Assembly (NCBI GenBank): GCA_002371985.1
Contig: DFHZ01000181.1
Span: 304 to 7,856, forward strand
From: Ruminococcaceae bacterium UBA3710
GTDB taxonomy: Bacteria > Bacillota > Clostridia > Oscillospirales > Acutalibacteraceae
DNA: 7,553 bases
Direction: 5' to 3'
Below, in pieces: positions 1 to 6,701 of this stretch (position 1 is its first letter; each line of letters begins with the position of its first letter). Both the position numbers and the translations under genes were made by a program. The notes below the pieces were generated by a model, which saw nothing but the letters and a program-made list of their open reading frames with translations, searched no databases and was not told the origin of the DNA.

Positions 1-2
1 GC

Positions 3-398
3 GGGTTATTACTAAAAGATATAGGGGACACTATAAGAATTTCTCTTACGGATAATCCTGTTGAAGAAGTTATCGCCGCTAAAAAACTTTTAAAGAGTAT
101 AGGCATACGAAATAAAGGTATTAAGTTTATTTCTTGTCCAACTTGCGGCAGGACCTCGATTGACCTTATTTCTATTGCTAAAGAAGCCGAAAGCCGTCTT
201 TCCGATATTGATAAAGATATAACTGTGGCAATAATGGGTTGTGTCGTAAACGGTCCCGGCGAATCAAAGGGTGCCGATATCGGTATCGCCGGTGGAAAGG
301 GTTGCGGAGTTTTATTTAAAAAAGGCGAGATAGTTTATAAGAATATACCGGAAGAAAAGTTGCTTGACACTTTAATTTCGGAAATAGAAAAGATGTAA
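3..398 (+). CDS. ispG: IspG (GcpE), 4-hydroxy-3-methylbut-2-enyl diphosphate synthase, C-terminal part
   Basis: The open frame enters from the left edge and gives the last 131 residues of IspG, whose usual length is about 350, so the N-terminal TIM-barrel is outside the window. IspG is a cytosolic [4Fe-4S] enzyme of the non-mevalonate isoprenoid pathway that converts methylerythritol cyclodiphosphate to HMBPP. The cluster ligands known for the family are all visible: the two cysteines of SCPTCGR, the cysteine of MGCVVNGPGE, and the glutamate of the same motif. The IGDTIRISLT stretch at the left edge is also typical. The stop lies 17 bases before the polC start with no terminator between them, so the two genes are very probably co-transcribed. 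The identification is secure. Confidence 0.96.
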   Translation, partial: GLLLKDIGDTIRISLTDNPVEEVIAAKKLLKSIGIRNKGIKFISCPTCGRTSIDLISIAKEAESRLSDIDKDITVAIMGCVVNGPGESKGADIGIAGGKGCGVLFKKGEIVYKNIPEEKLLDTLISEIEKM

Positions 399-415
399 AA
401 ACGGAGTAGATTTTA

Positions 416-3400
416 ATGTATCCTTTAAAAGACCTGTTTTCCGGTTATCTTAAAGATATTCCAAGTGCTTTTGATAATTCGGATGTTATTTCCTGTGATT
501 TAGATGACGAAAACAGGAATATGTATTTGAAAATTAAATCTGAGACTTACATAAATAATGATGTCTTTAACAGTTTTAAACTTGATGTTATAAATGCTTT
601 GCAACTTAATGACATTAAAATTGATGTGTTGTTTGACAGTTCTGCTTTAAATCAGGAAAGCATAACTGATATTGTTCACACTTTAAAGGTAAAAAATGCT
701 GTTTTAAACGGATATTTTAATAATGCAATATATACGATTGACGGCGATACCGTTAAAATCACTCTTAAATTCGGCGGACTCGAAGTAATTAAATCAACAA
801 ATTTTGAACAGGAACTCATTAGTTATATTAACCGGAAGTTCAATAAAAAAATAACTGTTACCTTTGACGGCGAACTTGAAGATGTAGAAATAAAACTTCC
901 TGAACAAGAGCCACCTAAACCCGCTCCGATAGTAAGCAAACCTAAAGAAATTAAAAAGGAAAAAAAGATTTTTAGAGGTAAACCTAAAAACGATTTACCA
1001 ATCTATCTTGAAAGTGCAGAACTCTTTTTTGGCAGAAAAATTGTTACGGATATTATGCCTTTAAAGTCTATTTTGCCACCGGAAGATAGGGATGATACAA
1101 AATTTATAGCGGCTTGGGGAGAAGTTTTCGGTGTTGACATAAGCATAAGAGATACAAAAAACGGCAAAAAAATGGTAAAGGCAAAATTTGCCTTTAGCGA
1201 CGGCACCAATTCTTTTAATGCAAGTCTTACAAAGTTTTTTGATTCGAAATACAGTCAAAACCCCGATGCCGATGCGAATGCTTTAAAAATGAAATTATCT
1301 CCGCTCCAGGATGGTGCTACTGTAATTGTCAACGGCGACTATGGATTTGATAATTGGAATAATGATTTTATCGTTGATGTAAAAGCACTTGCTTTAGTTC
1401 AAAAATATGAGCCGACAGACGATTACGAAGAAGATAAAAGAATTGAATTGCATTGCCACACAAATATGTCGGCAAAAGATGCTGTTTCAAGTGCAGGAGA
1501 CATTATAAATACCGCATTCAAATGGGGTCATAAGGCAATCGCTATAACAGACCACGGTGTTGTACAAAGTTATCCGGCAGCCGCTAATGCTATTGCTTCT
1601 ATAAGAAAGAAGGGTGGCGAGTTTAAGGTAATCTATGGTGTAGAGTCATATTTTATTGACGACACTCGCTATGATATAAGCGGTCTTACCTCAAAGCAAA
1701 TCGGTAAACTTCGCAATCACCAAATTATTTTAGTAAAAAATCAAGTCGGACTTAAAAATCTATATGAACTTGTATCGGCCGCCCATCTTGAATGCTTCCA
1801 CGGCAGACCTATTACTCTTCGTTCCAAACTTGACGAGCATAGGGAAGGGCTGATACTTGGCTCTGCATGTGAGCAGGGTGAACTTTATAAAGCAATAGTT
1901 GACGGTAAACCTCGTGAAGAATTACTCGAAATTGCAAAGTACTATGATTATCTTGAAATTCAACCTCTTGCCAATAATGCCTTTATGGTACGCTCGTCAA
2001 CCGAGCCCGATAAAGTCGATAAAAAAACCGGTGCAGTAATTAAAAACAGATTTAAAAATGTAACTAATCTTGATGTAATCAAAGATTTTAACAGAACTGT
2101 TGTTTCTATCGCTGACGAACTCGGTTTGCCCGTTGTTGCAACGGGGGATGTTCATTTTCTAAAAAAAGAGGACGGGGTAATAAGACAGATAGTTATGGCA
2201 GGGCAGGGCTTTGACGATATTGAAAATCAAGCCCCTCTTTATCTCAAAACAACTGAAGAAATGCTCGAAGATTTTTCTTATTTCGGTGATAGAGCAAAAG
2301 AGTTTGTTATAGATAATCCAAATAAGATTGCAGATATGATAAGTCCGGATGTTTTGCCTATTCCAAAAGGTAACTATCCGCCATCTATCGAAGGCTCAGA
2401 TGATTTACTTATAAAGATTTGTTGGGATAATGCTCATAAGATTTACGGCGAAAACTTACCCGAAATTGTTGAAAAAAGACTTTCAAAAGAACTTGATTCG
2501 ATTATAAGCAACGGCTTTTCAATAATGTATATTTCGGCACAAAAATTGGTTGCTTACAGCGAAGAAAAGGGGTATTTAGTTGGCTCTCGAGGTTCTGTCG
2601 GCTCATCCTTTGTTGCTACAATGGCAGGAATTTCCGAGGTTAACCCGTTAGCACCGCATTATGTATGCCCTAAATGTTGTTATAGCGAGTTTTTTACTGA
2701 CGGCTCGGTAGGCTCTGGGTTTGATTTGCCCGAAAAAGACTGCCCTCATTGCGGTACACCTCTTAACAGAAACGGTCATGATATACCTTTTGAAACATTT
2801 TTGGGTTTTAACGGGGATAAAGTCCCTGATATTGACCTTAACTTTTCCGATGAAGTACAAAACGCAGTTCAAGACTATACAAAAGGTCTTTTCGGAGCCG
2901 AAAATGTATATAAAGCAGGAACTATTTCAACAATAGCGGAAAAAACGGCGTTCGGTTTTGCTAAAGCATACGCAGAAAAAATGAATATAACTTTAAGCAA
3001 CGCTGAACTTAATCGCCTTGCTAATAAGGTTAAAAATGCAAAAGTAAAAACTACAACGGGTCAACATCCTGCCGGTATGATTGTTGTTCCTACCGGAATG
3101 TCTATCAATGATTTTTGCCCGGTTCAGCATCCTGCCGATGATGTCAATACCGATATTGTAACTACTCATTTCGATTTCCATGCCATACATGATACTATTT
3201 TAAAACTTGACGAACTCGGACATGTTGTGCCTACTACCTATAAGTACCTTGAAGAGTATTCCGGTGTTCCGATAAACAGTGTTACAATGTCAGACCCGAA
3301 AGTTTATAGCCTGTTTACTTCAACCGATGCTTTAAATGTAAGACCTGAAGATATTGATGCAAAGACCGGAACTATGGGTATTCCTGAATTCGGTACAAGG

Positions 3401-4276
3401 CTTACGATGGATATGCTTGTTGACTGTAAACCGAAAAACTTTGCAGATTTGTTGCAGATTTCCGGTTTGTCGCACGGAACAAATGTATATCACGGAAATG
3501 CAAAAGATTTGATTGACAACGGTACTTGTACCATTTCAGAAGTTATCGGTACCCGTGATAATATTATGATGTATCTGATACATAAGGGAATGGAAGAAGG
3601 TCTTGCATTTAAGATTACCGAAATCGTTCGTAAAGGTGCTTTTGCACACGGTAAAATCTCTGAAGAAGATTGGAACAAACTTGCAGACGAAATGCGTAAG
3701 GTAAATGTCCCAGAATGGTACATAGACAGTTGTAAAAAAATTGAATATATGTTCCCGAAAGCACACGCAGCCGCTTATGTTATATCTGCACTTAAAATAG
3801 GGTGGTATAAGGTATATAAACCGCTTGAATACTATTGTGCATATTTTACCGCAAGACCGGAAGATGTTGATGTTCCGACAATTATCGGTGGCATATCTAA
3901 AGTAAGAAATGTTATGAACGCAATTAAATCCAAAGGTAATGCTGCTGAAAAGAAAGAACTCGATAACTATAAAAATCTTATGATTTTCAATGAAATGATG
4001 TCAAGAGGTATTGAGGTATTACCTATTGATATTAACCATTCACATGCGGTAAAATACCTGCCTGAAGATGGTAAAATGCGTCTTCCTTTCTGTGCTATGT
4101 CCGGTTGCGGTGAAAAAGCAGCCTATTCAATTTATGACGCCGCCAAGAGGGGTAATTTTGTCTCAAGAGAGGATTTTGCTATTGAGGCCGGTGTTTCAAA
4201 GACAATTATTCAAAATTTGGCTGATTTAGGTGCAATGAAAGATTTGCCTGATACAAACCAAATATCGCTATTTTAA
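416..4276 (+). CDS. polC: DNA polymerase III alpha subunit, PolC type, lacking the proofreading exonuclease domain
   Basis: This is the replicative polymerase of low-GC Gram-positives, 1286 residues against roughly 1440 in Bacillus. The start ATG has GGAG at 403-406, 9 bases upstream. Domains in order: N-terminal domain (1 to about 160); charged linker (165-190); OB fold (about 225-330); PHP domain with HCH at 346-348, TDH at 378-380, YGVE at 407-410 and GDVH at 577-580; the GSRGSVGSS nucleotide-binding loop at 723-731; four zinc cysteines at 751, 754, 776 and 779; palm motif PDIDLNF with catalytic D805 and D807; the third aspartate probably D932 in KLDELG; conserved fingers and HhH regions; and the C-terminal clamp-binding peptide QISLF. 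In Bacillus PolC a DEDD exonuclease splits the PHP domain just after the YGxE motif. Here that point continues within about 30 residues into NHQIILVKNQVGLKNLY, and no Exo I (DxE), Exo II or Exo III motif is present. The frame is intact, so this is an inherited architecture rather than a fresh break. Confidence 0.97.
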   Translation: MYPLKDLFSGYLKDIPSAFDNSDVISCDLDDENRNMYLKIKSETYINNDVFNSFKLDVINALQLNDIKIDVLFDSSALNQESITDIVHTLKVKNAVLNGYFNNAIYTIDGDTVKITLKFGGLEVIKSTNFEQELISYINRKFNKKITVTFDGELEDVEIKLPEQEPPKPAPIVSKPKEIKKEKKIFRGKPKNDLPIYLESAELFFGRKIVTDIMPLKSILPPEDRDDTKFIAAWGEVFGVDISIRDTKNGKKMVKAKFAFSDGTNSFNASLTKFFDSKYSQNPDADANALKMKLSPLQDGATVIVNGDYGFDNWNNDFIVDVKALALVQKYEPTDDYEEDKRIELHCHTNMSAKDAVSSAGDIINTAFKWGHKAIAITDHGVVQSYPAAANAIASIRKKGGEFKVIYGVESYFIDDTRYDISGLTSKQIGKLRNHQIILVKNQVGLKNLYELVSAAHLECFHGRPITLRSKLDEHREGLILGSACEQGELYKAIVDGKPREELLEIAKYYDYLEIQPLANNAFMVRSSTEPDKVDKKTGAVIKNRFKNVTNLDVIKDFNRTVVSIADELGLPVVATGDVHFLKKEDGVIRQIVMAGQGFDDIENQAPLYLKTTEEMLEDFSYFGDRAKEFVIDNPNKIADMISPDVLPIPKGNYPPSIEGSDDLLIKICWDNAHKIYGENLPEIVEKRLSKELDSIISNGFSIMYISAQKLVAYSEEKGYLVGSRGSVGSSFVATMAGISEVNPLAPHYVCPKCCYSEFFTDGSVGSGFDLPEKDCPHCGTPLNRNGHDIPFETFLGFNGDKVPDIDLNFSDEVQNAVQDYTKGLFGAENVYKAGTISTIAEKTAFGFAKAYAEKMNITLSNAELNRLANKVKNAKVKTTTGQHPAGMIVVPTGMSINDFCPVQHPADDVNTDIVTTHFDFHAIHDTILKLDELGHVVPTTYKYLEEYSGVPINSVTMSDPKVYSLFTSTDALNVRPEDIDAKTGTMGIPEFGTRLTMDMLVDCKPKNFADLLQISGLSHGTNVYHGNAKDLIDNGTCTISEVIGTRDNIMMYLIHKGMEEGLAFKITEIVRKGAFAHGKISEEDWNKLADEMRKVNVPEWYIDSCKKIEYMFPKAHAAAYVISALKIGWYKVYKPLEYYCAYFTARPEDVDVPTIIGGISKVRNVMNAIKSKGNAAEKKELDNYKNLMIFNEMMSRGIEVLPIDINHSHAVKYLPEDGKMRLPFCAMSGCGEKAAYSIYDAAKRGNFVSREDFAIEAGVSKTIIQNLADLGAMKDLPDTNQISLF

Positions 4277-4280
4277 AGAA

Positions 4281-4319
4281 TAGACCGCTGTAAATTAAAA
4301 CAGCGGTCTAAAACTTTTT
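4281..4319 (+). terminator. Intrinsic terminator of the ispG-polC operon, shared with the convergent gene
   Basis: The 11-bp arms TAGACCGCTGT (4281-4291) and ACAGCGGTCTA (4300-4310) pair perfectly around an 8-base loop and are followed by AAACTTTTT. It begins 4 bases after the polC stop. The right arm contains the stop codon of the opposing YitT-family gene (4308-4310). On the minus strand the hairpin is followed by TTCTTT, a weaker U-tract, so it probably ends transcription from both sides. Confidence 0.93.
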
Positions 4320-5159
4320 AAATCCCATTCCCAATATCTCATCGGCACTTGAAAGAATTGTAAATGCGTTCATATCGTTTGCTTTGATTATTGAATAAAG
4401 AGTAGATATTTCGTGAGGACGGACGGTGCACATAATCATTTCATTTTGACTTTTTGAATAACCGCCTGTAACATTTATTTTAGTTATTCCTCGGTTAAGT
4501 TTAAAAAGGATGTCATTTGCTATACTTTCATTATGTTTTGAAATTATAAAAGCAATTTTTCCTTTGTCGTTTCCGTAAACTACAATATCTGTAACCCTTG
4601 AAGATACAAAAATTGTTATTAAAGAATAAAGGCAGGTTTCTATATTTTTATATACAAAACCCGTTAAAGCAATAACTAAAAAATCAAATATAAGTATAAC
4701 TCTGCCGAGTGTAATATGCGGATACTTTGCATTTATAAGTTTTGCTAAAATATCAACTCCGCCGGTTGTTGCACCTTTAAGAAGGATTATACCTATTCCA
4801 AGACCTGTCAAAATTCCGCCGAAAATAGATGCCAATAATGTGTCAATATGCCGATTTGGTATTATCGGCTCCATAATCTGCATTATGATTGATAAGATTA
4901 AGGTTACTACAGAGGTGCTTATAATAAATTTTGTGCCGATTTTAAGATACCCGATTATCATTACCGGAATGTTTAGTATAAAGAAAGTAAAACCCGTAGA
5001 AATACCGAATACGGTATTTATTATTGTAGCAATCCCTGTAAAACCGCCGGGTGATATTTTGTTTTGTGAAATGAAAAATAATACACCAAACGAGTAGATT
5101 GTACTTGCAAGAATAAATATTGTAATATCACTTAATGTTTTTCTGATTTTTATTTTAAT
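4308..5159 (-). CDS. YitT-family integral membrane protein (C-terminal DUF2179 domain) with a non-canonical or lost start
   Basis: The frame runs 283 codons from just after an in-frame TGA (5160-5162) to TAG at 4308. That length matches the YitT family (about 280-290). The first ATG is only at residue 67 (4959-4961), but the preceding 66 residues are clearly family sequence: a first hydrophobic helix (about 10-32), then SPGGFTGIAT, then FILNIPVMIIGY. Starting at the ATG would delete the first membrane segments. No ATG, GTG or TTG occurs upstream, so the start would have to be ATT (5157-5159) or ATA (5151-5153). A GGAAG motif (plus 5163-5167) sits 3 or 9 bases away respectively. Further hydrophobic segments lie near 78-97, 107-130, 148-170 and 172-190, with GATTGGVD at 129-136. 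A soluble domain fills about 195-283, including RGIT and GGYS. The molecular function and substrate of the family are not established. Family assignment is firm; the start is uncertain, and loss of the original start codon is possible. Confidence 0.85.
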   Translation of the reverse strand: MKIKIRKTLSDITIFILASTIYSFGVLFFISQNKISPGGFTGIATIINTVFGISTGFTFFILNIPVMIIGYLKIGTKFIISTSVVTLILSIIMQIMEPIIPNRHIDTLLASIFGGILTGLGIGIILLKGATTGGVDILAKLINAKYPHITLGRVILIFDFLVIALTGFVYKNIETCLYSLITIFVSSRVTDIVVYGNDKGKIAFIISKHNESIANDILFKLNRGITKINVTGGYSKSQNEMIMCTVRPHEISTLYSIIKANDMNAFTILSSADEILGMGFKKF

Positions 5160-5162
5160 TCA

Positions 5163-5167
5163 CTTCC
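5163..5167 (-). promoter_or_regulatory. Candidate ribosome binding site of the YitT-family gene
   Basis: On the minus strand GGAAG lies 9 bases before ATA (5151-5153) and 3 bases before ATT (5157-5159). This supports initiation near the family-expected N-terminus rather than at the internal ATG at 4961. I found no convincing -35/-10 pair for this gene between it and the tRNA terminator. Confidence 0.4.
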
Positions 5168-5217
5168 AAATAATAACTTAGTATTATTGTTTGAAAATTG
5201 TATTTTTTTATACTTAT

Positions 5218-5245
5218 AAAAAAATAAGGCACACAAAAGTGCACC
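5218..5245 (-). terminator. Intrinsic terminator behind the tRNA-Ser end
   Basis: Read on the minus strand, GGTGCAC (5245-5239) and GTGTGCC (5234-5228) pair over seven positions, two of them G-U, around a TTTT loop, and are followed by TTATTTTTTT. It sits 8 bases after the tRNA CCA end, so the original 3' side of the tRNA locus, terminator included, has been kept. Confidence 0.75.
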
Positions 5246-5253
5246 ATATTTTT

Positions 5254-5310
5254 TGGCGGAGACGGAAGGATTCGAACCCTCGTCCCTCAAGGGGCATCAT
5301 GATTTCGAGC
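5254..5310 (-). pseudogene. 3' half of tRNA-Ser(CGA), truncated at the anticodon loop (probable att scar)
   Basis: Reading the minus strand 5' to 3': a seven-base loop CTCGAAA (plus 5303-5309) with anticodon CGA; the 3' anticodon stem TCATG; a long variable region containing CCC-CTTGA-GGG; T-stem GAGGG, T-loop TTCGAAT and CCTTC; the 3' acceptor strand CGTCTCC; discriminator G; and an encoded CCA (5254-5256). The long variable arm and G73 point to serine. The 5' half is missing: upstream there is no GGAGACG acceptor partner and no D-arm, and the bases before the loop (TACGG) do not pair properly with TCATG. A break exactly at the anticodon loop is a common crossover point of tyrosine integrases that use tRNA genes. 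It cannot be a working tRNA as it stands. Confidence 0.72.
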
Positions 5311-5382
5311 CGTAGACAATAATTACCGCACTGTCCCTATCCATCCCTAAAAAATGCAGTATTTCCCCCTTTTTTAAGAGTT

Positions 5383-5419
5383 TTTGCGAAAGTTATAACT
5401 TTTTGCGAGATATTTGCGA
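5383..5419. repeat. Three TTTGCGA direct repeats flanking a 14-bp palindrome
   Basis: TTTGCGA occurs at 5383-5389, 5402-5408 and 5413-5419; the last two are extended to TTTGCGAGAT. The perfect palindrome AAAGTTATAACTTT (5389-5402) joins the first two copies. Lying about 75-110 bases from the tRNA break, they resemble arm-type integrase or excisionase binding sites, but this function is inferred only from pattern and position. Confidence 0.5.
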
Positions 5420-5463
5420 GATGGATGTGATAAAACAGTGAAAAATAGTTCGTCAAACAAATT

Positions 5464-5501
5464 GGTAGCAAGCAATCCTTGCCACCACAGTTTTTGTGGT
5501 G
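5464..5501 (+). repeat. Two overlapping inverted repeats upstream of the promoter
   Basis: GGTAGCAAG (5464-5472) pairs with CTTGCCACC (5478-5486) with one A-C mismatch and loop CAATC. CACCACA (5483-5489) pairs perfectly with TGTGGTG (5495-5501) around GTTTT. They share 5483-5486, so only one can form at a time. They end two bases before the -35 box at 5503, so they could be operator or element-end structure; no role is shown. Confidence 0.5.
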
Positions 5502-5502
5502 A

Positions 5503-5531
5503 TTGACTATTCACACTTTTTACGGTATAAT
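5503..5531 (+). promoter_or_regulatory. Near-consensus sigma-A promoter for the leader RNA and HNH gene
   Basis: The -35 box TTGACT (5503-5508) and -10 box TATAAT (5526-5531) are separated by exactly 17 bases, so transcription should begin around 5537-5540. This is the best promoter in the window, and it leaves about 180 bases of untranslated leader before the HNH start. Confidence 0.85.
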
Positions 5532-5537
5532 ATTATT

Positions 5538-5719
5538 GCAATTCATAAATCTGAACCTTTTCAATAAGAACTATTGAAAATTGGCTAACTAATCTTCTGT
5601 AATGCTATTATGAGGATTGCCCTTTGAGGTTTATAGCAATAGGTCGCCCTATGGTTAGTCACGTGTTTTTATGGATTGACTAACATCTAGGGAGGCAATC
5701 GGCTTCTTTCCAATATACT
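5538..5719 (+). ncRNA. Structured leader or non-coding RNA upstream of the HNH gene
   Basis: Helices that can be read by eye: P1, TTTTCAATA/TATTGAAAA, 9 perfect pairs (5558-5566 with 5572-5580, 5-base loop). P3, TGCTAT/ATAGCA (5603-5608 with 5633-5638). P4, CCCTA/TAGGG plus GTTAGTCA/TGACTAAC (5647-5651 with 5688-5692, and 5654-5661 with 5677-5684). A possible pseudoknot joins GATTGCC in the P3 loop (5615-5621) to GGCAATC (5694-5700). An alternative helix P2 (5582-5591 with 5652-5661, 10 pairs, two G-U) uses the same strand as P4, so the two exclude each other. The only SD-like tract, AGGGAGG (5689-5695), lies inside P4 and the pseudoknot and is 24 bases from the ATG. The RNA could be a cis-regulator of translation or a functional partner of the nuclease. 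I do not recognise it as a known family. Confidence 0.6.
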
Positions 5720-6685
5720 ATGGAAAAAAGCAAACAAAAATTTATGGACTTAAACAGAGAAACAGCAATGCGTCTTTGGAATAAGTCTTTCGGCAAGGAA
5801 ACGAAGGTAAAAGACTTTGCCGGTAGAACAATAGCCAAAGGTGCATACAACGACCGTAACAGTGCTTGCGGTTGGAATGTGGATCACATCCTACCTCAAA
5901 GCAGAGGCGGCACTACAGCCGATCATAATCTCATCTGCTGTCACATTCACACAAACGATGAAAAAGCAGATAAATTCCCATGTTTTAACGCAAACGGCGT
6001 AGCTTTCGAAATTATCAAGGTTCAAAACCACTATGAAATACGCCATAAATCCAGTGAACCTAAAAAGCAGAAAGGTATACCGGAAACTGTAGATTTCTTT
6101 GATTCTGCTTCAGGTGTCAGATTCTTCAAAAAACTCAAAGGAACGCAGAATAAAAAAAGATTTGTTGGCACTGTATCTGTAATTCTTCACAACGTTACCA
6201 ATAATGCAGTTGTGGATTTTATTGAAGAATTGTTTGGTGATGAAAACATATCTTTTAGCGCAAAAACCAACTACTCTTCTTTTTATGGTATGGGAAGTAG
6301 CGCTCGAGGACAGAATGTTCAAGTTAAAATTAGCAACTATAATATGCCACAAAAAGAGGATAGCAATGAGTTACTAGACAAATGTGTTCTTTTGAACACG
6401 TACCTATCTTCATATTTTTTGGAATGTGAGTATATAAACGGGTTTGATATTTATTACCGCATTGATTGTTTTGATGATAAATCAAAAATGTATGGCAATA
6501 ACTTTGAACCTGTAGATAGTCTTTACTCACAAGCAAAGAACTCAATGTTTTTAAACGAACTTGTGCTCATCAATACTGAGGCGGGAGAAAAAGTTGAGAA
6601 AAAGCCTTATTCAGAATATACCGAGTATAATTATGTGTTTACAAATCTATCTAAAAACTTAAAAAAGGAGGCAAATGGAAAGTAA
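5720..6685 (+). CDS. HNH endonuclease with unrecognised C-terminal region
   Basis: The protein has 321 residues. An HNH (beta-beta-alpha metal) nuclease core occupies about 45-95: WNVDHILPQSRGG gives D55 and catalytic H56, followed by N70 in ADHNL and the H75/N79/K82 end in CHIHTNDEKAD. Such domains cut DNA in homing endonucleases, restriction enzymes, phage terminases and RNA-guided nucleases. Residues 8-45 are compact and basic, and 100-321 match nothing I can name; no RuvC motif, zinc cysteine pairs, reverse transcriptase or transposase motifs are visible. The start is uncertain: ATG 5720 has no nearby Shine-Dalgarno, AGGGAGG is 24 bases upstream, and ATG 5744 (M9) is no better. The in-frame stop at 5681-5683 limits extension, and no ATG, GTG or TTG lies between. 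The gene has its own promoter and terminator, which suggests an autonomous unit. HNH assignment is firm; biological role is unknown. Confidence 0.88.
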   Translation: MEKSKQKFMDLNRETAMRLWNKSFGKETKVKDFAGRTIAKGAYNDRNSACGWNVDHILPQSRGGTTADHNLICCHIHTNDEKADKFPCFNANGVAFEIIKVQNHYEIRHKSSEPKKQKGIPETVDFFDSASGVRFFKKLKGTQNKKRFVGTVSVILHNVTNNAVVDFIEELFGDENISFSAKTNYSSFYGMGSSARGQNVQVKISNYNMPQKEDSNELLDKCVLLNTYLSSYFLECEYINGFDIYYRIDCFDDKSKMYGNNFEPVDSLYSQAKNSMFLNELVLINTEAGEKVEKKPYSEYTEYNYVFTNLSKNLKKEANGK

Positions 6686-6701
6686 GAAAGCCCTTTGCCT
6701 C
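6668..6701 (+). repeat. Hairpin overlapping the HNH stop and a downstream ribosome binding site
   Basis: GAGGCAAA (6668-6675) pairs perfectly with TTTGCCTC (6694-6701), with GG/CC (6677-6678 with 6691-6692) stacking inside after one mismatch. The left arm contains most of the AAGGAGG ribosome binding site (6665-6671) and the first base of the following tiny ORF, so folding would hide that start. It may also protect the mRNA 3' end. Confidence 0.6.

Larger units (their letters stand above)
5311..5502. other. Non-coding flank between the tRNA scar and the promoter
   Basis: I see no supportable gene here. The stretch holds the GACA/TGTC-bounded segment 5315-5335 beside the tRNA break, a run of TTTGCGA repeats around a palindrome (5383-5419), and two overlapping hairpins just before the promoter (5464-5501). 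Its position and content fit the terminal region of an integrated element. Confidence 0.5.

Noticed and set aside
1003..3766. Minus-strand and shifted frames within polC
   Set aside because: All overlap the continuous, fully conserved polC frame and show no protein features of their own.
4840..5097. Plus-strand frame of 85 codons
   Set aside because: It is antisense to the N-terminal membrane segments of the YitT-family gene and has no ribosome site or recognisable protein.
5383..5419. CRISPR-like array
   Set aside because: Repeats are only 7-10 bases and the spacing is 4-12 bases; there are no cas genes.
5254..5605. tmRNA (ssrA) 3' end on the minus strand
   Set aside because: The T-arm and CGTCTCC acceptor resemble tmRNA, but the discriminator is G, not A, the CTCGAAA anticodon loop and long variable arm fit tRNA-Ser, and no matching GGAGACG-like 5' end or tag reading frame follows within 350 bases.
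5538..6685. IscB with its HEARO/omega RNA
   Set aside because: The protein is too short, starts right before the HNH domain and lacks the RuvC segments of IscB. The RNA also has its own internal promoter instead of taking a guide from outside the element. Only the general layout is alike.
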